From the NCBI RefSeq assembly GCF_001500065.1, contig NZ_LQIN01000023.1, positions 248,001 through 312,000 of the forward strand: 64,000 nt of DNA. The letters run 5' to 3'. Of the stretch, positions 10,488 to 20,682 are shown in pieces. The notes beneath the pieces are model-generated. The model was given only the letters and a program-made list of their open reading frames with translations, was not told the origin of the DNA and did not search any database. A program made the translations under genes and the position numbers. The number at the start of each line of letters is the position of its first letter. Positions within the stretch are counted from its first letter, which is position 1. This DNA is from Mycobacterium sp. IS-3022. GTDB taxonomy: Bacteria; Actinomycetota; Actinomycetes; Mycobacteriales; Mycobacteriaceae.

Positions 10488-10958
10488 ATGCATTGTCCGT
10501 TCTGCCGTCACCCCGATTCACGAGTGGTCGACTCGCGTGAAACCGACGAAGGTCAGGCGATCCGACGGCGCCGCTCCTGCCCCGAATGCGGAAGACGGTT
10601 CACCACAGTGGAGACCGCGGTGTTGGCGGTCGTCAAACGCAGCGGTGTCACCGAGCCGTTCAGTCGCGAGAAGGTGATCAAGGGCGTACGTCGAGCGTGC
10701 CAGGGCCGCCAGGTCGACGACGATGCGCTGAACCTACTGGCGCAGCAGGTCGAGGACACTGTGCGCGCCGCCGGTTCGCCCGAGGTGCCCAGCCACGAGG
10801 TGGGCCTGGCCATCCTGGGGCCACTGCGTGACCTCGACGAGGTGGCGTACCTACGCTTTGCCTCGGTATACCGCGGGTTCACCTCGGCAGAGGACTTCGA
10901 GCGTGAGATCGAGGCGCTGCGCGCACATCGCGATTCACCACAGCCGACCGCCAGCTGA
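10488..10958 (+). CDS. nrdR: Transcriptional repressor NrdR
   Basis: NrdR is the nucleotide-sensing repressor of ribonucleotide reductase genes. The 156-residue protein has the N-terminal zinc ribbon (Cys3, Cys6, Cys31, Cys34; MHCPFC...CPECGRRF) and the ATP-cone domain (about 46-136). The start ATG is preceded by a strong ribosome-binding site (GAAGGAGGGG, 10476-10485). Length and sequence are typical. It lies downstream of the chiZ-like gene, which suits a dNTP and DNA-repair neighbourhood. The Rv2717c gene found next in M. tuberculosis is absent. Confidence 0.97.
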   Translation: MHCPFCRHPDSRVVDSRETDEGQAIRRRRSCPECGRRFTTVETAVLAVVKRSGVTEPFSREKVIKGVRRACQGRQVDDDALNLLAQQVEDTVRAAGSPEVPSHEVGLAILGPLRDLDEVAYLRFASVYRGFTSAEDFEREIEALRAHRDSPQPTAS

Positions 10959-10977
10959 GCGGCCGTAGAGGCGGGAC

Positions 10978-11664
10978 TCAATCGAGCTGCTTGATGCCGT
11001 CGCTGACGACGCGCCCGGCGATGCGCACCCAGCCGTCGGGGCTCCACTCGGTGTGGATGTGCGAACCCTTGCCTTGCACGATCGTCAGGTCGCGGCTCAG
11101 ATAGTCGGTGATCCGGACGGCGGCGGCGCCGGTGGCCTCGTCCTCGGGCACGCCGAGGTCGGTCGCGAACATCCGCGCCCGCACCATCCCTTGTTCCCGG
11201 TCGACCCACGTCCACAGGTAGTGGTTGACGTCGTCCGGGTAATCGGCCGGGTCCGCAGCGAGGAGGTCGTCGACGGAGGCGACGTCGTGGACCGCGAATT
11301 CCGGCGCCCACTCCGCTCGCGCCCTGACCGAGGTGAGGTCGTCGGTGTAGGACACCTGCACGACGCCGGCGTGAACCCTCAGCGTGTGAATTGGAGTGCC
11401 TCGTTCACGAAGCCACCAGGCCGCGCCGACCGTGGGATGTCCCGCGAACGGCAGTTCGACGGCCGGCGTGTGGATGTGAGCGTGCGCCGTGTTGGTGCCG
11501 GGTGTCGGCAAATCGATGAATATGGTTTCGCTGTAACCCAATTGGGTGGCTATCTGCTGGCGGGCGTCCGGGTCGACGACGCTGGCGTCGATGACGCCGA
11601 GCGGGTTTCCGTGGTTGCCGTCAGGATCGGTGAAGACCCGCAGCACGGTCACGTCGATAGCCAT
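10978..11664 (-). CDS. PhzF family protein (Rv2716-like)
   Basis: The 228-residue protein matches the PhzF epimerase/isomerase-like family. It has an N-terminal [18 protein letters not shown], the LGYSETIFI segment with the conserved Glu, [14 protein letters not shown] in the middle, and [15 protein letters not shown] near the C-terminus. It is shorter than typical members (260-300 residues) but similar in length to the M. tuberculosis protein. The substrate is unknown. No ribosome-binding site precedes the ATG. A TAGCAT hexamer ends seven bases upstream, so the mRNA is probably leaderless. Confidence 0.9.
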   Translation of the reverse strand: MAIDVTVLRVFTDPDGNHGNPLGVIDASVVDPDARQQIATQLGYSETIFIDLPTPGTNTAHAHIHTPAVELPFAGHPTVGAAWWLRERGTPIHTLRVHAGVVQVSYTDDLTSVRARAEWAPEFAVHDVASVDDLLAADPADYPDDVNHYLWTWVDREQGMVRARMFATDLGVPEDEATGAAAVRITDYLSRDLTIVQGKGSHIHTEWSPDGWVRIAGRVVSDGIKQLD

Positions 11665-11671
11665 GGGGCCG

Positions 11672-11677
11672 ATGCTA
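11672..11677 (-). promoter_or_regulatory. -10 element of the phzF-like gene (leaderless)
   Basis: TAGCAT on the minus strand ends 7 nt before the start codon. Confidence 0.55.
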
Positions 11678-11722
11678 CTTCTTAGCGGCGTCGCAGCGGC
11701 GAGGCCGCCGTCGGTCCGGCGG

Positions 11723-12745
11723 TCAGGTGGCGCTGCGCTCGTCGGCGCCGATCGCGTCCAGCACCGCGACCCGGGTGTCGACCGAACCGGAGATCGTGCC
11801 CTGGTCGACGCCCGCCCGTAACAGCCCGCGCAGGTACTCCTGGTCGTAGACCGCCGGTTCGGTGCCGTCGATGAACTTCTCCACCACCTCGACAAAGCGG
11901 TCGGGGTCGTCGTGGAACGGGAAATGACCGGAGCCCTCGAAGATCTCCAACCGCGAACCAGGCATCGCGGCGTGTGCCATCCGGGCGTGACTTACCGGGA
12001 TCACGGCGTCACCGCTGCCCCAAATCAATTGCACCGGAACCGATTGCGTCAGGTAACAGCGGTCCAGCATGGTCACGACCTGCCCGCGCCAGTCCACGAC
12101 GGCGCGCAATGTGCGGGCGAACGCCGAGGATGCGGTCGGTTCGGGCAGGTCATTGAGAATGCGCAACACCTGGGGCAGGTCGCGGCCCAGACCGGTGGAT
12201 CCGAACACCCCCCCGGCGACGCGGCCCACCACCTGCAGTGTCGGCAGCACCAGCGGCAGGCGTAGCAGCGCCAGCGCCTCACTGCCCATCGGCAACGAAG
12301 CGAAGCGCAGCGCGATGTTGACGTCCCTGGTGACCCCGCCCGCTCCGACCAGGATGAGCCGGTCGACCAGTTGCGGAAACTGGTAGGCGAACTGCATGGC
12401 CACCCCGCCGCCGAGGGAATGACCGATTACCGTGACCCGGTCGATGTCCAGGACGCTCAGCAGGTCGCGCATCCCGTTGGCGTAGGCGGCCACCGAGTAA
12501 TCCGCGCGCGGTTTGTCGGATTTCCCGTGGCCCAGAAGGTCGGGCGCGATGACCGTGAACCGCTGGGCGAGCTTCGCCTGCACTGCATTCCAGGTGGTGG
12601 AGTTGTCGCCGATGCCGTGGATCAGCAAGATCGCGGGGCCGGAACCCGCCACCCGGTACGCCCGGCGATAGCCGTGGATGGTGCGGTACTGCAGGATGGG
12701 CGTAAGTTCCCGTACCGGACGCAGATTCGGCTTTCGCGCGGCCAT
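11723..12745 (-). CDS. Alpha/beta hydrolase (Rv2715-like)
   Basis: The 340-residue hydrolase has the oxyanion strand motif [13 protein letters not shown], the [11 protein letters not shown] loop and the nucleophile elbow [11 protein letters not shown] (Ser at about 110). An acid is found near WGSGDAVIP and a His in [11 protein letters not shown]. No signal peptide is evident. The closest known relatives are conserved mycobacterial hydrolases next to ideR/sthA; the substrate is unknown. The start is preceded by TAAGTT and six bases, so it is likely leaderless. The gene runs with phzF downstream, separated by 58 bp. Confidence 0.92.
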   Translation of the reverse strand: MAARKPNLRPVRELTPILQYRTIHGYRRAYRVAGSGPAILLIHGIGDNSTTWNAVQAKLAQRFTVIAPDLLGHGKSDKPRADYSVAAYANGMRDLLSVLDIDRVTVIGHSLGGGVAMQFAYQFPQLVDRLILVGAGGVTRDVNIALRFASLPMGSEALALLRLPLVLPTLQVVGRVAGGVFGSTGLGRDLPQVLRILNDLPEPTASSAFARTLRAVVDWRGQVVTMLDRCYLTQSVPVQLIWGSGDAVIPVSHARMAHAAMPGSRLEIFEGSGHFPFHDDPDRFVEVVEKFIDGTEPAVYDQEYLRGLLRAGVDQGTISGSVDTRVAVLDAIGADERSAT

Positions 12746-12751
12746 TGCGCC

Positions 12752-12757
12752 AACTTA
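12752..12757 (-). promoter_or_regulatory. -10 element of the Rv2715-like hydrolase gene (leaderless)
   Basis: TAAGTT on the minus strand ends 6 nt before the ATG at 12745. Confidence 0.6.
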
Positions 12758-12811
12758 GCTGGCGTTCGCGAGACGCGCTAATTATTGACGCTGATTGTCG
12801 AGCGACCTGGG

Positions 12812-13810
12812 TCAACCGGCGTCGTCGCCGTCCTTGAACCGATCCCTGGACTTCTTATCGGCCTGCTGGGCGAGGAACCGTTCGAACTCCGCGCCGAGTT
12901 CTTCGCCGCTGGGCAGGTCCTCGTCGCTGGCCAGCAGCGACCGGTTCTCCTGCGCGGCGATGAAGGCGTCGTACTGGCGCTCGAGAGCGGTCACCACCTG
13001 CGCGACCTCGGGGCTCTGCTCGACCTGCTCATTGATCTTGGCAAGCACTTCAGCACCCGCCGCCACCAGCGCCTCCAGCGGGATCTTCAGCGACGCGTTC
13101 CTGGCCACCTCGGCCAGCAGCGCCTCTGCCGCGGCGGGGTAGTCGGTTTGCGCAAGGTAGTGCGGTACGTGCACGGTGAACCCGACGGCTTCGTGTCCGT
13201 GCTGTGACATCCGGAACTCGAGCAGGTTCGACACGCTGGCGGGGACCTGAACTTCTCCGATCCACGGCTGGTGGTCGGCGATGAGCTCCTTGTCGCTGGA
13301 GTGCGCGGTCATGGTGATGGGGCGGGTGTGTGGGACCGCCATCGGGATGGTGCCCAATCCGACGACCCTGCGGACGTCGAGCCGTTCGGCCAGTAGCCGC
13401 ACGGCGTTGATGAACCGTTCCCAGCGCAGGTCGGGTTCCAGCCCGGCGAGCAGCAGGAAGGGGGTGCCGACGCTGTCGCGCATCGCGTACAGGTTGAGTT
13501 CGGGGTCGTCGTAGTGGGTGAAGTGGTCGGTCTTGAAGGTCATCAACGGACGCCGGGATCGGTAATCCAACAGCTCGTCGATTGCGAATGACGCCACCAG
13601 CTCGGTGTCGAGCGTGTCTTTGAGGTGCTGGGCGGCCAACCGGATCGCGTGTCCGGCGTCGGAGAACCCTTCGAGGGCATGGATGAGCACCGGGCCTCGG
13701 CCATCCGTCGAGGACAGTTGGGGTGCGGGGAACTCCAGCTCATACATGCCGGATTGTTCCGGCTGGTAGTGCTGGTCGGGGTTACCAGGGTGTTCTGGGC
13801 GGTCAGCCAT
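12812..13810 (-). CDS. PAC2 family protein (Rv2714-like)
   Basis: The 332-residue protein belongs to the PAC2 (proteasome assembly chaperone-like) family conserved in actinobacteria. The body begins YELEFPAPQLS and continues with HALEGFSDAGHAIRLAAQHL, the FKTDHF region, GLEPDLRWERF, and GFTVHVPHYLAQTDYP. A C-terminal helical and acidic tail follows. Its function is unproven; the fold is related to proteasome-assembly chaperones. I chose ATG 13810 (MADRPEH). A GAGGAGG-type ribosome-binding sequence lies upstream, somewhat distant. Five leading residues and a further 19-codon upstream extension are not family-like. Confidence 0.88.
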   Translation of the reverse strand: MADRPEHPGNPDQHYQPEQSGMYELEFPAPQLSSTDGRGPVLIHALEGFSDAGHAIRLAAQHLKDTLDTELVASFAIDELLDYRSRRPLMTFKTDHFTHYDDPELNLYAMRDSVGTPFLLLAGLEPDLRWERFINAVRLLAERLDVRRVVGLGTIPMAVPHTRPITMTAHSSDKELIADHQPWIGEVQVPASVSNLLEFRMSQHGHEAVGFTVHVPHYLAQTDYPAAAEALLAEVARNASLKIPLEALVAAGAEVLAKINEQVEQSPEVAQVVTALERQYDAFIAAQENRSLLASDEDLPSGEELGAEFERFLAQQADKKSRDRFKDGDDAG

Positions 13811-13997
13811 CGAACCTCGCCTCCTCGCGGTGGTGCCAAGACAGTGATGCCTTCGTACCTGTGACAACTAGTCTCGCGCACATTGCGTTCCCGTTGCCGG
13901 TCATCCCATGCTCGATCCAGGCAATTTGTTTGCCGGTGCCATCCGATGGCTGCGCTCGTCAACGCGGCTCGTCCCTCGCCGCTTGATCGTCGCGCGG

Positions 13998-15404
13998 CTA
14001 GGTGCGGAACTGGTTGAGCGCCCGCAACTTGTTCATCACGTCCAGCGCGGCGACTTTGTAAGCCTCGGAGAAGGTGGGGTAGTTGAACACGGCGTCGACG
14101 AGGTACTCGACGGTGCCGCCGCAGCCCATGACGGCCTGACCGATGTGCACCATCTCGGTGGCGCTGGTACCGAAGATGTGCACCCCGAGCAACTTCAGGT
14201 CGTCGGTCGAGACCAGCAGCTTGAGCATGCCGTAGGAGTCACCGGCGATCTGGCCCCTGGCCAACTCCCGGTAGCGCGACACCCCGACTTCGTACGGGAT
14301 CGCGTTGCGGGTCAACTCGACCTCGGTGGCGCCGACGTAGGACACCTCCGGGATCGAATAGATGCCGATCGGCTGCAGATCGGTCATGCCCTTTGCGGGC
14401 TCGCCGAACGCGTGGTACGCCGCCAGCCTGCCCTGGTCCATCGAGGTGGCGGCCAACGCCGGAAACCCGATCACGTCGCCGACGGCATAGACGTGGTCGA
14501 CCTTGGTCTGGTAGTTGCTGTCGACGTCGATGCGGCCGCGCGGGTCGGTTTCCAGGCCCGCGTTGGCCAGGTCGAGGTGTTCGGTCTGCCCCTGCCTGCC
14601 TGCGGAGTACATCACGGTCTCGGCGGGGATCTGCTTGCCGCTGGCCAGCGTGGTGACGGTGCCCGCCGCGCCGACGTCCACGGCCGTCACCTCCTCGCCG
14701 AACCGGAACGTCACCGCCAGGTCGCGCAGGTGGAACTTGAGCGCTTCCACGATTTCCGGGTCGCAGAAATCCAGCATGGTGTCGCGCTTTTCCACCACGG
14801 TGACCTTGGTGCCGAGCGCGGCGAACATCGACGCGTACTCGATCCCGATCACCCCGGCGCCGACCACGACCATCGTCGCGGGCAGCGACTTGAGGTCGAG
14901 GATTCCGTCGGAGTCGAGCACGCGGTCCTCGTCGAACTCGACGCCGGCCGGCCGGGCCGGTTTGGTGCCGGTGGCGATCACGACGTATTCGCCGCTGACC
15001 GTGGTGCGCTCACCGCGGGTGGGCTCCTCGACCAGCACGGTGTGCGGGTCGATGAACCGGCCGTGGCCCTGGAAGAGGTCGATGCGGTTGCGTATCAACT
15101 GCGAGCGGACGACGTCCTGCTCCTTGCCGATCACGTGGGCCGTGCGCGCGAGTAGATCGGAGGGCGTGATCTTCTCCTTGACGCGGTAGCTGGCGCCGTA
15201 CAACTCGCGCTGGCTCATGCCGGTGAGGTAGACGACCGCCTCCCGAAGCGTCTTGGAGGGGATGGTTCCGGTGTTCACGCACACACCGCCCAGCATCCGG
15301 CCGCGCTCGACGACGGCGACCGTCTTGCCGAGCTTCGCCGCGGCGATCGCGGCTTTCTGCCCGCCGGGACCGGAACCGAGGACAACGAGGTCGTACTCCA
15401 GCAT
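13998..15404 (-). CDS. sthA: Soluble pyridine nucleotide transhydrogenase SthA
   Basis: SthA is an FAD flavoprotein that balances NADPH and NADH. The 468-residue protein has the FAD-binding [10 protein letters not shown] (about 10-19), the segment [14 protein letters not shown] where the classical dithiol CxxxxC of lipoamide dehydrogenase is changed to one Cys and a Thr, the NAD(P)-binding [13 protein letters not shown], and the second FAD motif [15 protein letters not shown]. The length equals that of the M. tuberculosis enzyme, which supports ATG 15404. Starts at GTG 15413 or ATG 15422 are alternatives. It is divergent from the DUF4192 gene. Confidence 0.96.
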   Translation of the reverse strand: MLEYDLVVLGSGPGGQKAAIAAAKLGKTVAVVERGRMLGGVCVNTGTIPSKTLREAVVYLTGMSQRELYGASYRVKEKITPSDLLARTAHVIGKEQDVVRSQLIRNRIDLFQGHGRFIDPHTVLVEEPTRGERTTVSGEYVVIATGTKPARPAGVEFDEDRVLDSDGILDLKSLPATMVVVGAGVIGIEYASMFAALGTKVTVVEKRDTMLDFCDPEIVEALKFHLRDLAVTFRFGEEVTAVDVGAAGTVTTLASGKQIPAETVMYSAGRQGQTEHLDLANAGLETDPRGRIDVDSNYQTKVDHVYAVGDVIGFPALAATSMDQGRLAAYHAFGEPAKGMTDLQPIGIYSIPEVSYVGATEVELTRNAIPYEVGVSRYRELARGQIAGDSYGMLKLLVSTDDLKLLGVHIFGTSATEMVHIGQAVMGCGGTVEYLVDAVFNYPTFSEAYKVAALDVMNKLRALNQFRT

Positions 15405-15575
15405 GGAACCCACGGCACCCATAGCAACAAGGTGTACGCCGGTTGGGCGGATTCCGCAGGCCGACAGGCGGCACCGGAGACGAATTTCATCCCCAACCTC
15501 GAATTGATCCACAGCTTTGCCGGCTGCGAGCCGCGACGGGCGCCAGCCGTCCGAGCTGCCGGGGAAGGTCGGCCC

Positions 15576-16616
15576 ATGACGACCTCACAAACACCCGATT
15601 TCCAGTTGAACCGCCCCGCCGTCCTCATCGCGGCCCTGCCCGCCGTCCTGGGTTTCGTCCCGGAGAAGTCCCTCGTGCTCGTGACCGTGGAGCGTGGCGC
15701 GCTGGGATGCGTCATGCGTGTGGACCTCTCCGATGAGTTGCCCGAATCCGTCGACCACATCGCCGAGGTGGCCGCAGCGGCCAGACCGGACTCGGCTATC
15801 GCCGTCATCGTCGATGAGGACGGCGCCGGCTGCCGCCTGTGTAACGACGAGTACGGCGACCTCGCCGCGATGTTGGCGGCCGCCCTGGCCGAACACGGCA
15901 TCGAACTGCTCGCGGCGCACGTCGTAGACCGAGTCGCGGCGGGAGGGCGGTGGCACTGCGCCGACGGTTGCGGCGAGGCGGGCACCGTGGAGGACCCGTC
16001 GGCGTCGCCGCTCGCGATGGCCGCCGTGCTCGACGGGCGCAGGCTCTACGCCCGGCGCGCCGAGCTTCAGGACGTCATCGCGGTCACCGATTCCGCCCGC
16101 GCCGCAGCGTTGGCCGGACCCATCGCAGACGCGCAGTCCAGTCGCTCGCACGCCGACGCGCGCCGCGATATCGAGTCCGTCATCGCGACGGCCGCCCGGG
16201 TCGCAGACGGTGAAGAGTTGCCGGATCCAGTTGTGGCCCGAATCGCAGCCGCGCTGACCGATCTGCAGGTGCGCGACACGCTTTACGCGCTGGCAGTCGG
16301 GGAGAGCGCGACAGCGGCGGAGTCGTTGTGGGCCGAGCTGTCACGGCGGCTACCCGAACCGTGGCGGGTGGAAGCGCTTGTGTTGCTGGCTTTTTCGGCT
16401 TATACGCGGGGTGACGGTCCGCTGGCGGGGGTGACGCTGGAGGCGGCGCTTCGGTGCGACGGTACGCATCGGATGGCGGGCATGCTCGACACCGCGCTGC
16501 AATCGGGGTTGCGGCCCGAACGAATTCGTGAGCTGGCCACCACGGGCTACCGGTTGGCCGACCAACTGGGAGTGCGGTTACCGGCGCGACGGGTGTTCGG
16601 TCGACGGGCCGGTTGA
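15576..16616 (+). CDS. DUF4192 domain protein (Rv2712c-like)
   Basis: The 346-residue cytoplasmic protein begins with the DUF4192 signature ([26 protein letters not shown]). It has the C-terminal half typical of the family ([29 protein letters not shown] and [25 protein letters not shown]). These proteins are common in actinobacteria and their function is unknown. ATG 15576 has a GGGGAAGG ribosome-binding site at 15561-15568. It lies between sthA and ideR as in M. tuberculosis. Confidence 0.92.
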   Translation: MTTSQTPDFQLNRPAVLIAALPAVLGFVPEKSLVLVTVERGALGCVMRVDLSDELPESVDHIAEVAAAARPDSAIAVIVDEDGAGCRLCNDEYGDLAAMLAAALAEHGIELLAAHVVDRVAAGGRWHCADGCGEAGTVEDPSASPLAMAAVLDGRRLYARRAELQDVIAVTDSARAAALAGPIADAQSSRSHADARRDIESVIATAARVADGEELPDPVVARIAAALTDLQVRDTLYALAVGESATAAESLWAELSRRLPEPWRVEALVLLAFSAYTRGDGPLAGVTLEAALRCDGTHRMAGMLDTALQSGLRPERIRELATTGYRLADQLGVRLPARRVFGRRAG

Positions 16617-16672
16617 CCCCGCCCCGCTGACCCGGGCCGTCGGCCGCTCGCTCCGGCGAATCAGATGGCGGG

Positions 16673-17365
16673 TCAGACCTTCTCGACCTTGACGGCGTGC
16701 GCCATGTGGTGGGGCAACTCGACCTGCTCGTGGCCGGGGATCACGATCATCACCCCGCCGTGCTCGTTGGTCTGCACGGTCACGCGGGCATTGGGCACCA
16801 CGCCCGCATCCTTGAGCCTGGTGATCAAATCGACGTCGCCCTGGACGTGCTCGGTCAGCTGCCGCACCACGACCGCGACGGGCATACCGGCGGGCAGCTC
16901 GGTCAGCCGGACCAGGTTCAATCCGTCGCCCGGCGACGAGTTGATCAGGCCCAACTCCGAGAGCCCGGGAATCGGATTACCGAAGGGGGAGGTGGTGGGG
17001 TTGTTGAGGACCTGGACGAGTCGGCGTTCGACGTCTTCGCTCATCACGTGTTCCCACCGGCAGGCCTCGGCGTGGACCTCCTCCCACGGCAGCCCGATCA
17101 CGTCGACAAGCAGTCGCTCGGCGAGGCGGTGCTTGCGCATGACGGCGACGGCCAGGGCGCGACCCTTGTCGGTGAGCTCGAGGTGGCGATCGCCGGCGAC
17201 GTGCAGTAGGCCGTCGCGCTCCATGCGGGACACGGTCTGGCTGACGGTGGGGCCGCTCTGATCCAGACGCTCCGCGATGCGTGCACGCAAAGGCACCACG
17301 CCCTCTTCTTCGAGGTCGTAGATCGTCCGCAGGTACATCTCTGTGGTGTCGACTAGATCATTCAT
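16673..17365 (-). CDS. ideR: Iron-dependent repressor IdeR
   Basis: IdeR binds Fe2+ and controls siderophore and iron storage genes. The 230-residue protein has all expected ligands: Met10, Cys102, Glu105 and His106 for one site, and His79, Glu83 and His98 for the other. The N-terminal winged helix, dimer domain and C-terminal SH3-like domain (about 150-230) are complete. The ATG has a GGAGGG ribosome-binding site nine bases upstream. It lies downstream of sigB with a hairpin in between. Confidence 0.98.
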   Translation of the reverse strand: MNDLVDTTEMYLRTIYDLEEEGVVPLRARIAERLDQSGPTVSQTVSRMERDGLLHVAGDRHLELTDKGRALAVAVMRKHRLAERLLVDVIGLPWEEVHAEACRWEHVMSEDVERRLVQVLNNPTTSPFGNPIPGLSELGLINSSPGDGLNLVRLTELPAGMPVAVVVRQLTEHVQGDVDLITRLKDAGVVPNARVTVQTNEHGGVMIVIPGHEQVELPHHMAHAVKVEKV

Positions 17366-17461
17366 GCGCTAACCCTCCGTCAGCGATGAGTCTACCGGCC
17401 TGAGGGCCTGAACTGCGTTGTTACGTCCGCGACACCGGCCCCGGGCGCACGTCGAGACGCG

Positions 17462-17486
17462 TCCCCGCCGGTCGTCCCGGCGGGGA
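17462..17486. terminator. GC-rich hairpin between sigB and ideR
   Basis: A perfect 10-bp stem (17462-17471 with 17477-17486) and a 5-base loop lie downstream of the sigB stop. No U-tract follows, the usual form for mycobacterial hairpins. It may attenuate read-through into ideR. Confidence 0.6.
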
Positions 17487-17501
17487 GCTGTCGTCGCTGG
17501 A

Positions 17502-18461
17502 CTAGCTGGCGTATGACCGCAAACGGTCGGCGCGGTCGCCGTTGCGCAGCTTGGCCATGACCTCGCGCTCGATCTGTCGTACCCGCTCACGCGAGAGCCC
17601 GAAAAGCTTGCCGATCTGGTCGAGGGTGCGCGGCTGACCGTCGTCGAGACCGAAGCGCAGCCGGATCACCTGTTGCTCGCGCTCGTCGAGGGTGGCGAGC
17701 ACGTGCCGGATGTCGGTGTGCAGCAGTTCGGAGATCACGGCGTTCTCGGCAGACATCGCCTCGGCATCCTCGATGAAGTCTCCCAGCGGCGCTTCCTCGT
17801 CGCTGCCGACCGGCATGTCGAGGCTCACCGGGTCGCGGCTGTGTTCCAGAAGATCGTTGATCTTCTCCACGGGGATGCCGGACTCGGCCGCCAGTTCCTC
17901 ATCGGTCGCTTCGCGGCCGAGGTTCTGGTGCATCTCACGCTTGATCCGGGCGAGCTTGTTCACCTGCTCGACGAGATGCACCGGCAGCCGGATCGTGCGA
18001 CTCTGATCCGCCATCCCACGCGTGATCGCCTGTCGGATCCACCACGTGGCGTACGTCGAGAACTTGAATCCCTTGCTGTAGTCGAACTTTTCCATCGCGC
18101 GGATCAGGCCCAGATTGCCTTCCTGAATCAAATCCAGCAGCGGCATGCCCCGGCCGGTGTAACGCTTCGCCAGCGACACCACAAGACGGAGGTTGGCTTC
18201 CAGCAGATGGCGTCGCGCAGCCTCACCGTCACGGACCACCGCAGCAAGATCACGTTTGCGGTTCTCGCCCAAGCGCTTCCGTGTTTCGAGCAGATGCTTT
18301 GCGTAAAGCCCTGCCTCGATGCGTTTTGCGAGCTCGACCTCGTCGGCGGCATTGAGCAAGGCCGTTTTGCCGATGCCATTGAGATACACGCGTACGAGGT
18401 CAGCCGCTGGACTCTGCGCGTCCAGGTCGTGGTCGACGCGGATGGTGCTGGCATTTGCCAT
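17502..18461 (-). CDS. sigB: RNA polymerase sigma factor SigB
   Basis: SigB is the primary-like, stress-related sigma factor. The 319-residue protein has region 1.2 ([30 protein letters not shown]), region 2 ([38 protein letters not shown], with ATWWIRQAI), region 3, and region 4 ([20 protein letters not shown]). It lacks the long acidic/Lys-rich N-terminus of SigA. The ATG is supported by an AGGAGG ribosome-binding site. A SigE/SigH-type promoter lies upstream. Confidence 0.97.
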   Translation of the reverse strand: MANASTIRVDHDLDAQSPAADLVRVYLNGIGKTALLNAADEVELAKRIEAGLYAKHLLETRKRLGENRKRDLAAVVRDGEAARRHLLEANLRLVVSLAKRYTGRGMPLLDLIQEGNLGLIRAMEKFDYSKGFKFSTYATWWIRQAITRGMADQSRTIRLPVHLVEQVNKLARIKREMHQNLGREATDEELAAESGIPVEKINDLLEHSRDPVSLDMPVGSDEEAPLGDFIEDAEAMSAENAVISELLHTDIRHVLATLDEREQQVIRLRFGLDDGQPRTLDQIGKLFGLSRERVRQIEREVMAKLRNGDRADRLRSYAS

Positions 18462-18497
18462 GACGGCCTCCTGATCAAGTCGCACTGTCATGAGCTA

Positions 18498-18525
18498 CAA
18501 CGCCCACGAGGACCTAAGAGTTCCC
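18498..18525 (-). promoter_or_regulatory. Stress-sigma (SigE/SigH-type) promoter of sigB
   Basis: On the minus strand GGGAAC (18520-18525), an 18-bp spacer and GTTG (18498-18501) match the ECF-type GGGAAC...GTT promoter known for mycobacterial sigB. The start codon lies 37 bp downstream of the -10. Confidence 0.75.
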
Positions 18526-18608
18526 GGCCGTCGACCGGTTCACACCTTCTGATCAGCGGTTTCTCGCCGCCGACCTGAGAATGTCCTTAGAAAAGGAACA
18601 GAAGCAGC

Positions 18609-19028
18609 TCAGCTGGGAACATCGCCGTTGCGGGCGTGTCCATCGGGTTGCGGCGGGGAGACGGTGCCATGTTCCAAGGCCGGCCGTTCGGCGGTCGGGA
18701 CCTGCGCGGCTCGGCGCTGCGCGTCGTAGCGCCGGGGTTCCTCGGGGCGCCGCGGCGGACGGTCGTTCGCGATGAGCACGGCGATCCACGGCAGCGGAAT
18801 CGAGGCCACCAAAATTCCCAACGAGATCAAGCCGTTGTGCCAGATGCCGTACGCGATCGCAGCCAGCACCAGAGCTGGAATGCGAAACGACATGATGGTC
18901 AGGTACTTGCGTACCCGTTGACGGTGTTGTTCTTCGTAGGCGGGGGCGGCGCGAGTGATCAGGACGGGCCGGCCGTCGTCGTCGAAACTCAGCTCGGGGC
19001 CGTGTTTCATACCTCCACTGTCGCACAT
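18609..19028 (-). CDS. DUF3099 small membrane protein (Rv2709-like)
   Basis: The 139-residue protein has a charged N-terminus (LITRAAPAYEEQHRQRVRKYLTIM) and two adjacent hydrophobic helices (about 53-95, IPALVLAAIAYGIWH and GILVASIPLPWIAVLIA). A conserved cytoplasmic ANDRPPRR motif and a disordered tail follow, as in the actinobacterial DUF3099 family. The function is unknown. I favour ATG 19028 (GGAG upstream at suitable spacing). ATG 19010 is a close alternative, but its GGAGGT abuts the start. It lies upstream of sigB in the same direction and is divergent from the DUF3039 gene. Confidence 0.82.
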   Translation of the reverse strand: MCDSGGMKHGPELSFDDDGRPVLITRAAPAYEEQHRQRVRKYLTIMSFRIPALVLAAIAYGIWHNGLISLGILVASIPLPWIAVLIANDRPPRRPEEPRRYDAQRRAAQVPTAERPALEHGTVSPPQPDGHARNGDVPS

Positions 19029-19076
19029 TGTCGCTCCGCTGTACGGGTCGGTTTCCTTACGGGCAAAATGGTTGTC

Positions 19077-19313
19077 ATGCAAACCCAGACGATCGAGCGC
19101 ACCGACACCGACGAACGCGTCGACGACGGGACCGACAGCGACACCCCGAAGTACTTCCATTACGTCAAGAAGGACAAGATCGCCGAGAGCGCAGTGATGG
19201 GAACCCACGTCGTCGCACTGTGCGGCGAGGTCTTTCCGGTGACGAAGTCGGCCAAACCGGGCTCGCCGGTGTGCCCGGAGTGCAAGCGCATCTACGAGAA
19301 GCTCAAGAAGTAA
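19077..19313 (+). CDS. DUF3039 zinc-ribbon-like protein (Rv2708c-like)
   Basis: This 78-residue conserved actinobacterial protein has the core KYFHYVKKDKIAESAV, GTHVVALCGEVF and a C-terminal CPECKRIYE, with Cys residues (Cys49, Cys66, Cys69) plus His able to bind zinc. Its role is unknown. ATG 19077 (MQTQT) matches the expected family start; ATG 19068 would add three residues. The end overlaps the convergent yihY-like gene by 11 bp. Confidence 0.9.
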   Translation: MQTQTIERTDTDERVDDGTDSDTPKYFHYVKKDKIAESAVMGTHVVALCGEVFPVTKSAKPGSPVCPECKRIYEKLKK

Positions 19314-20292
19314 TCCCGTCCGCTGCCGTCTCGGGCGAGACCCCGTCGGTCGTCCGCGCCCCATTACGTGACTCGGCCTTCTCTTCGAGCCACCAGCGGA
19401 ACCGCTTGGCATGCGTCTCGGCGGCCGGCCACTCTTCCTGCACGGCGGCGTTGAGTTCGGCGCCGATCATGATTGCGAACCCGAGGAAGAACGCGAACAA
19501 CAGGAAGGCGATCGGCGTCGCCAGGGCGCCGTAGGTGTAGCCGGTCGCGGTGATCCACGTCAGGTAGAAGCGCAGCCCGAACGTCGCCGCCAGGAACACC
19601 GCGGTGGCCAGCACGGAGCCCAGCAGAAGCCGGTGCGACGGCAACGGTTTCGGCAGCGACACCCGATAGAGGATGTTGACCGCCACGACCAGTCCGAAGA
19701 TCAGCACCGGGTAGTAGCCGAACTGCAGGATGTGGTCCCAGCTGTCGGGTAGGTACTCGGCGATCTTGCGCGGACCCAATGCGATGAACGGCGCGGTCAG
19801 GATCGCGACGACCAACATCACCACATAGAGGCCGAGCGCGTAGAACCGCTGGCGGACCGGATGGCGCAGCGGAGTCTGGTCGTGAGCCTCGGTGATGGAG
19901 TCGACGAACGCCGAGATCGCCGACGAGCCCGCCCACAGCGAGATCACGAAGCCGACCGAGACCACTTCACCGCGGGCACCCTTGACGATGTCGCGGATCG
20001 TCGGCTCGATGATCTCGGCGACGACGTTGGTCGAGAAGAACCGCCCAGCCGTGTCGATGATCTGGTTCTCGATGGTCGGGAGAGTCTCCGGACCGAACAG
20101 CGGAGCGATGTACGCCAAGCTGCCGAGCATGCCCAGCAGCAGCGGCGGCAGCGACAACGCTGACCAGAACGCGGCCTGTGCGGACTCCGAGAAGATCGAG
20201 TCGTCCCAGCTCTTCGACAAGGTGCGCCGCAGAATGTGTCGAATATGGTGGCGCGACGGCTTGCGCGGCAACGGCTGGGGCTGGTCGGTCAT
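19303..20292 (-). CDS. YihY/BrkB family inner membrane protein (Rv2707-like)
   Basis: This 329-residue protein has about six transmembrane helices. The family pattern FWSALSLPPLLLGMLG, the VSVGFVISLWAGSSAISAFVDSI segment and the final GALATPIAFLLFAFFLGFAIMIGAELNAA are typical of YihY/UPF0761 proteins. The family is often mis-named ribonuclease BN; the true function is unknown. The final Glu/Asn motif (GAELNA) is conserved in the family. The C-terminal tail is cytoplasmic and hydrophilic. Confidence 0.92.
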   Translation of the reverse strand: MTDQPQPLPRKPSRHHIRHILRRTLSKSWDDSIFSESAQAAFWSALSLPPLLLGMLGSLAYIAPLFGPETLPTIENQIIDTAGRFFSTNVVAEIIEPTIRDIVKGARGEVVSVGFVISLWAGSSAISAFVDSITEAHDQTPLRHPVRQRFYALGLYVVMLVVAILTAPFIALGPRKIAEYLPDSWDHILQFGYYPVLIFGLVVAVNILYRVSLPKPLPSHRLLLGSVLATAVFLAATFGLRFYLTWITATGYTYGALATPIAFLLFAFFLGFAIMIGAELNAAVQEEWPAAETHAKRFRWWLEEKAESRNGARTTDGVSPETAADGITS

Positions 20293-20356
20293 GACCAGTC
20301 CAGCATTCCTGACGAAGTGTGCTCCTGCCCAGTGCGGCTCTGCGCCGTGTCGGGGG

Positions 20357-20551
20357 TTATGCCTCCACCGGGCTGACTTCGAGAACGGCGGCCAATTCGA
20401 TCAGCTTGGTCTCGTGCTCATTGGCGTGGTGCTGGCAGAAGAGCAACTCCGCTCCCGACGGAAGCGTCGCGCGAACCCGGGCCGCGGCACCGCAACGATC
20501 GCAGCGGTCAGCCCGGCTCAGCGGGGGACTAGTGAGCGTTGCGCTCGTCAT
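20357..20551 (-). CDS. Small zinc-ribbon protein of the DUF7455 type
   Basis: This 64-residue protein has CDRCGAAARVRATLPSG followed by LLFCQHHANEHE, giving a CxxC...CxxH-type metal site, and a C-terminal helix. Such proteins are conserved near sigA in mycobacteria; the function is unknown. A GGAGG ribosome-binding site lies six bases before the ATG at 20551. Confidence 0.85.
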   Translation of the reverse strand: MTSATLTSPPLSRADRCDRCGAAARVRATLPSGAELLFCQHHANEHETKLIELAAVLEVSPVEA

Positions 20552-20682
20552 TGCGGACCTCCGTACTGTTCGCGTGCATCTACTCTCTCAGACGTATTGG
20601 CTTCCGGCCTTGTTCCCAAGGGGTTTACCGGTGTGTCGTGTCTCACCGTTACCTCGAGTTGCCGACACGGCAGGCTGGCGAT

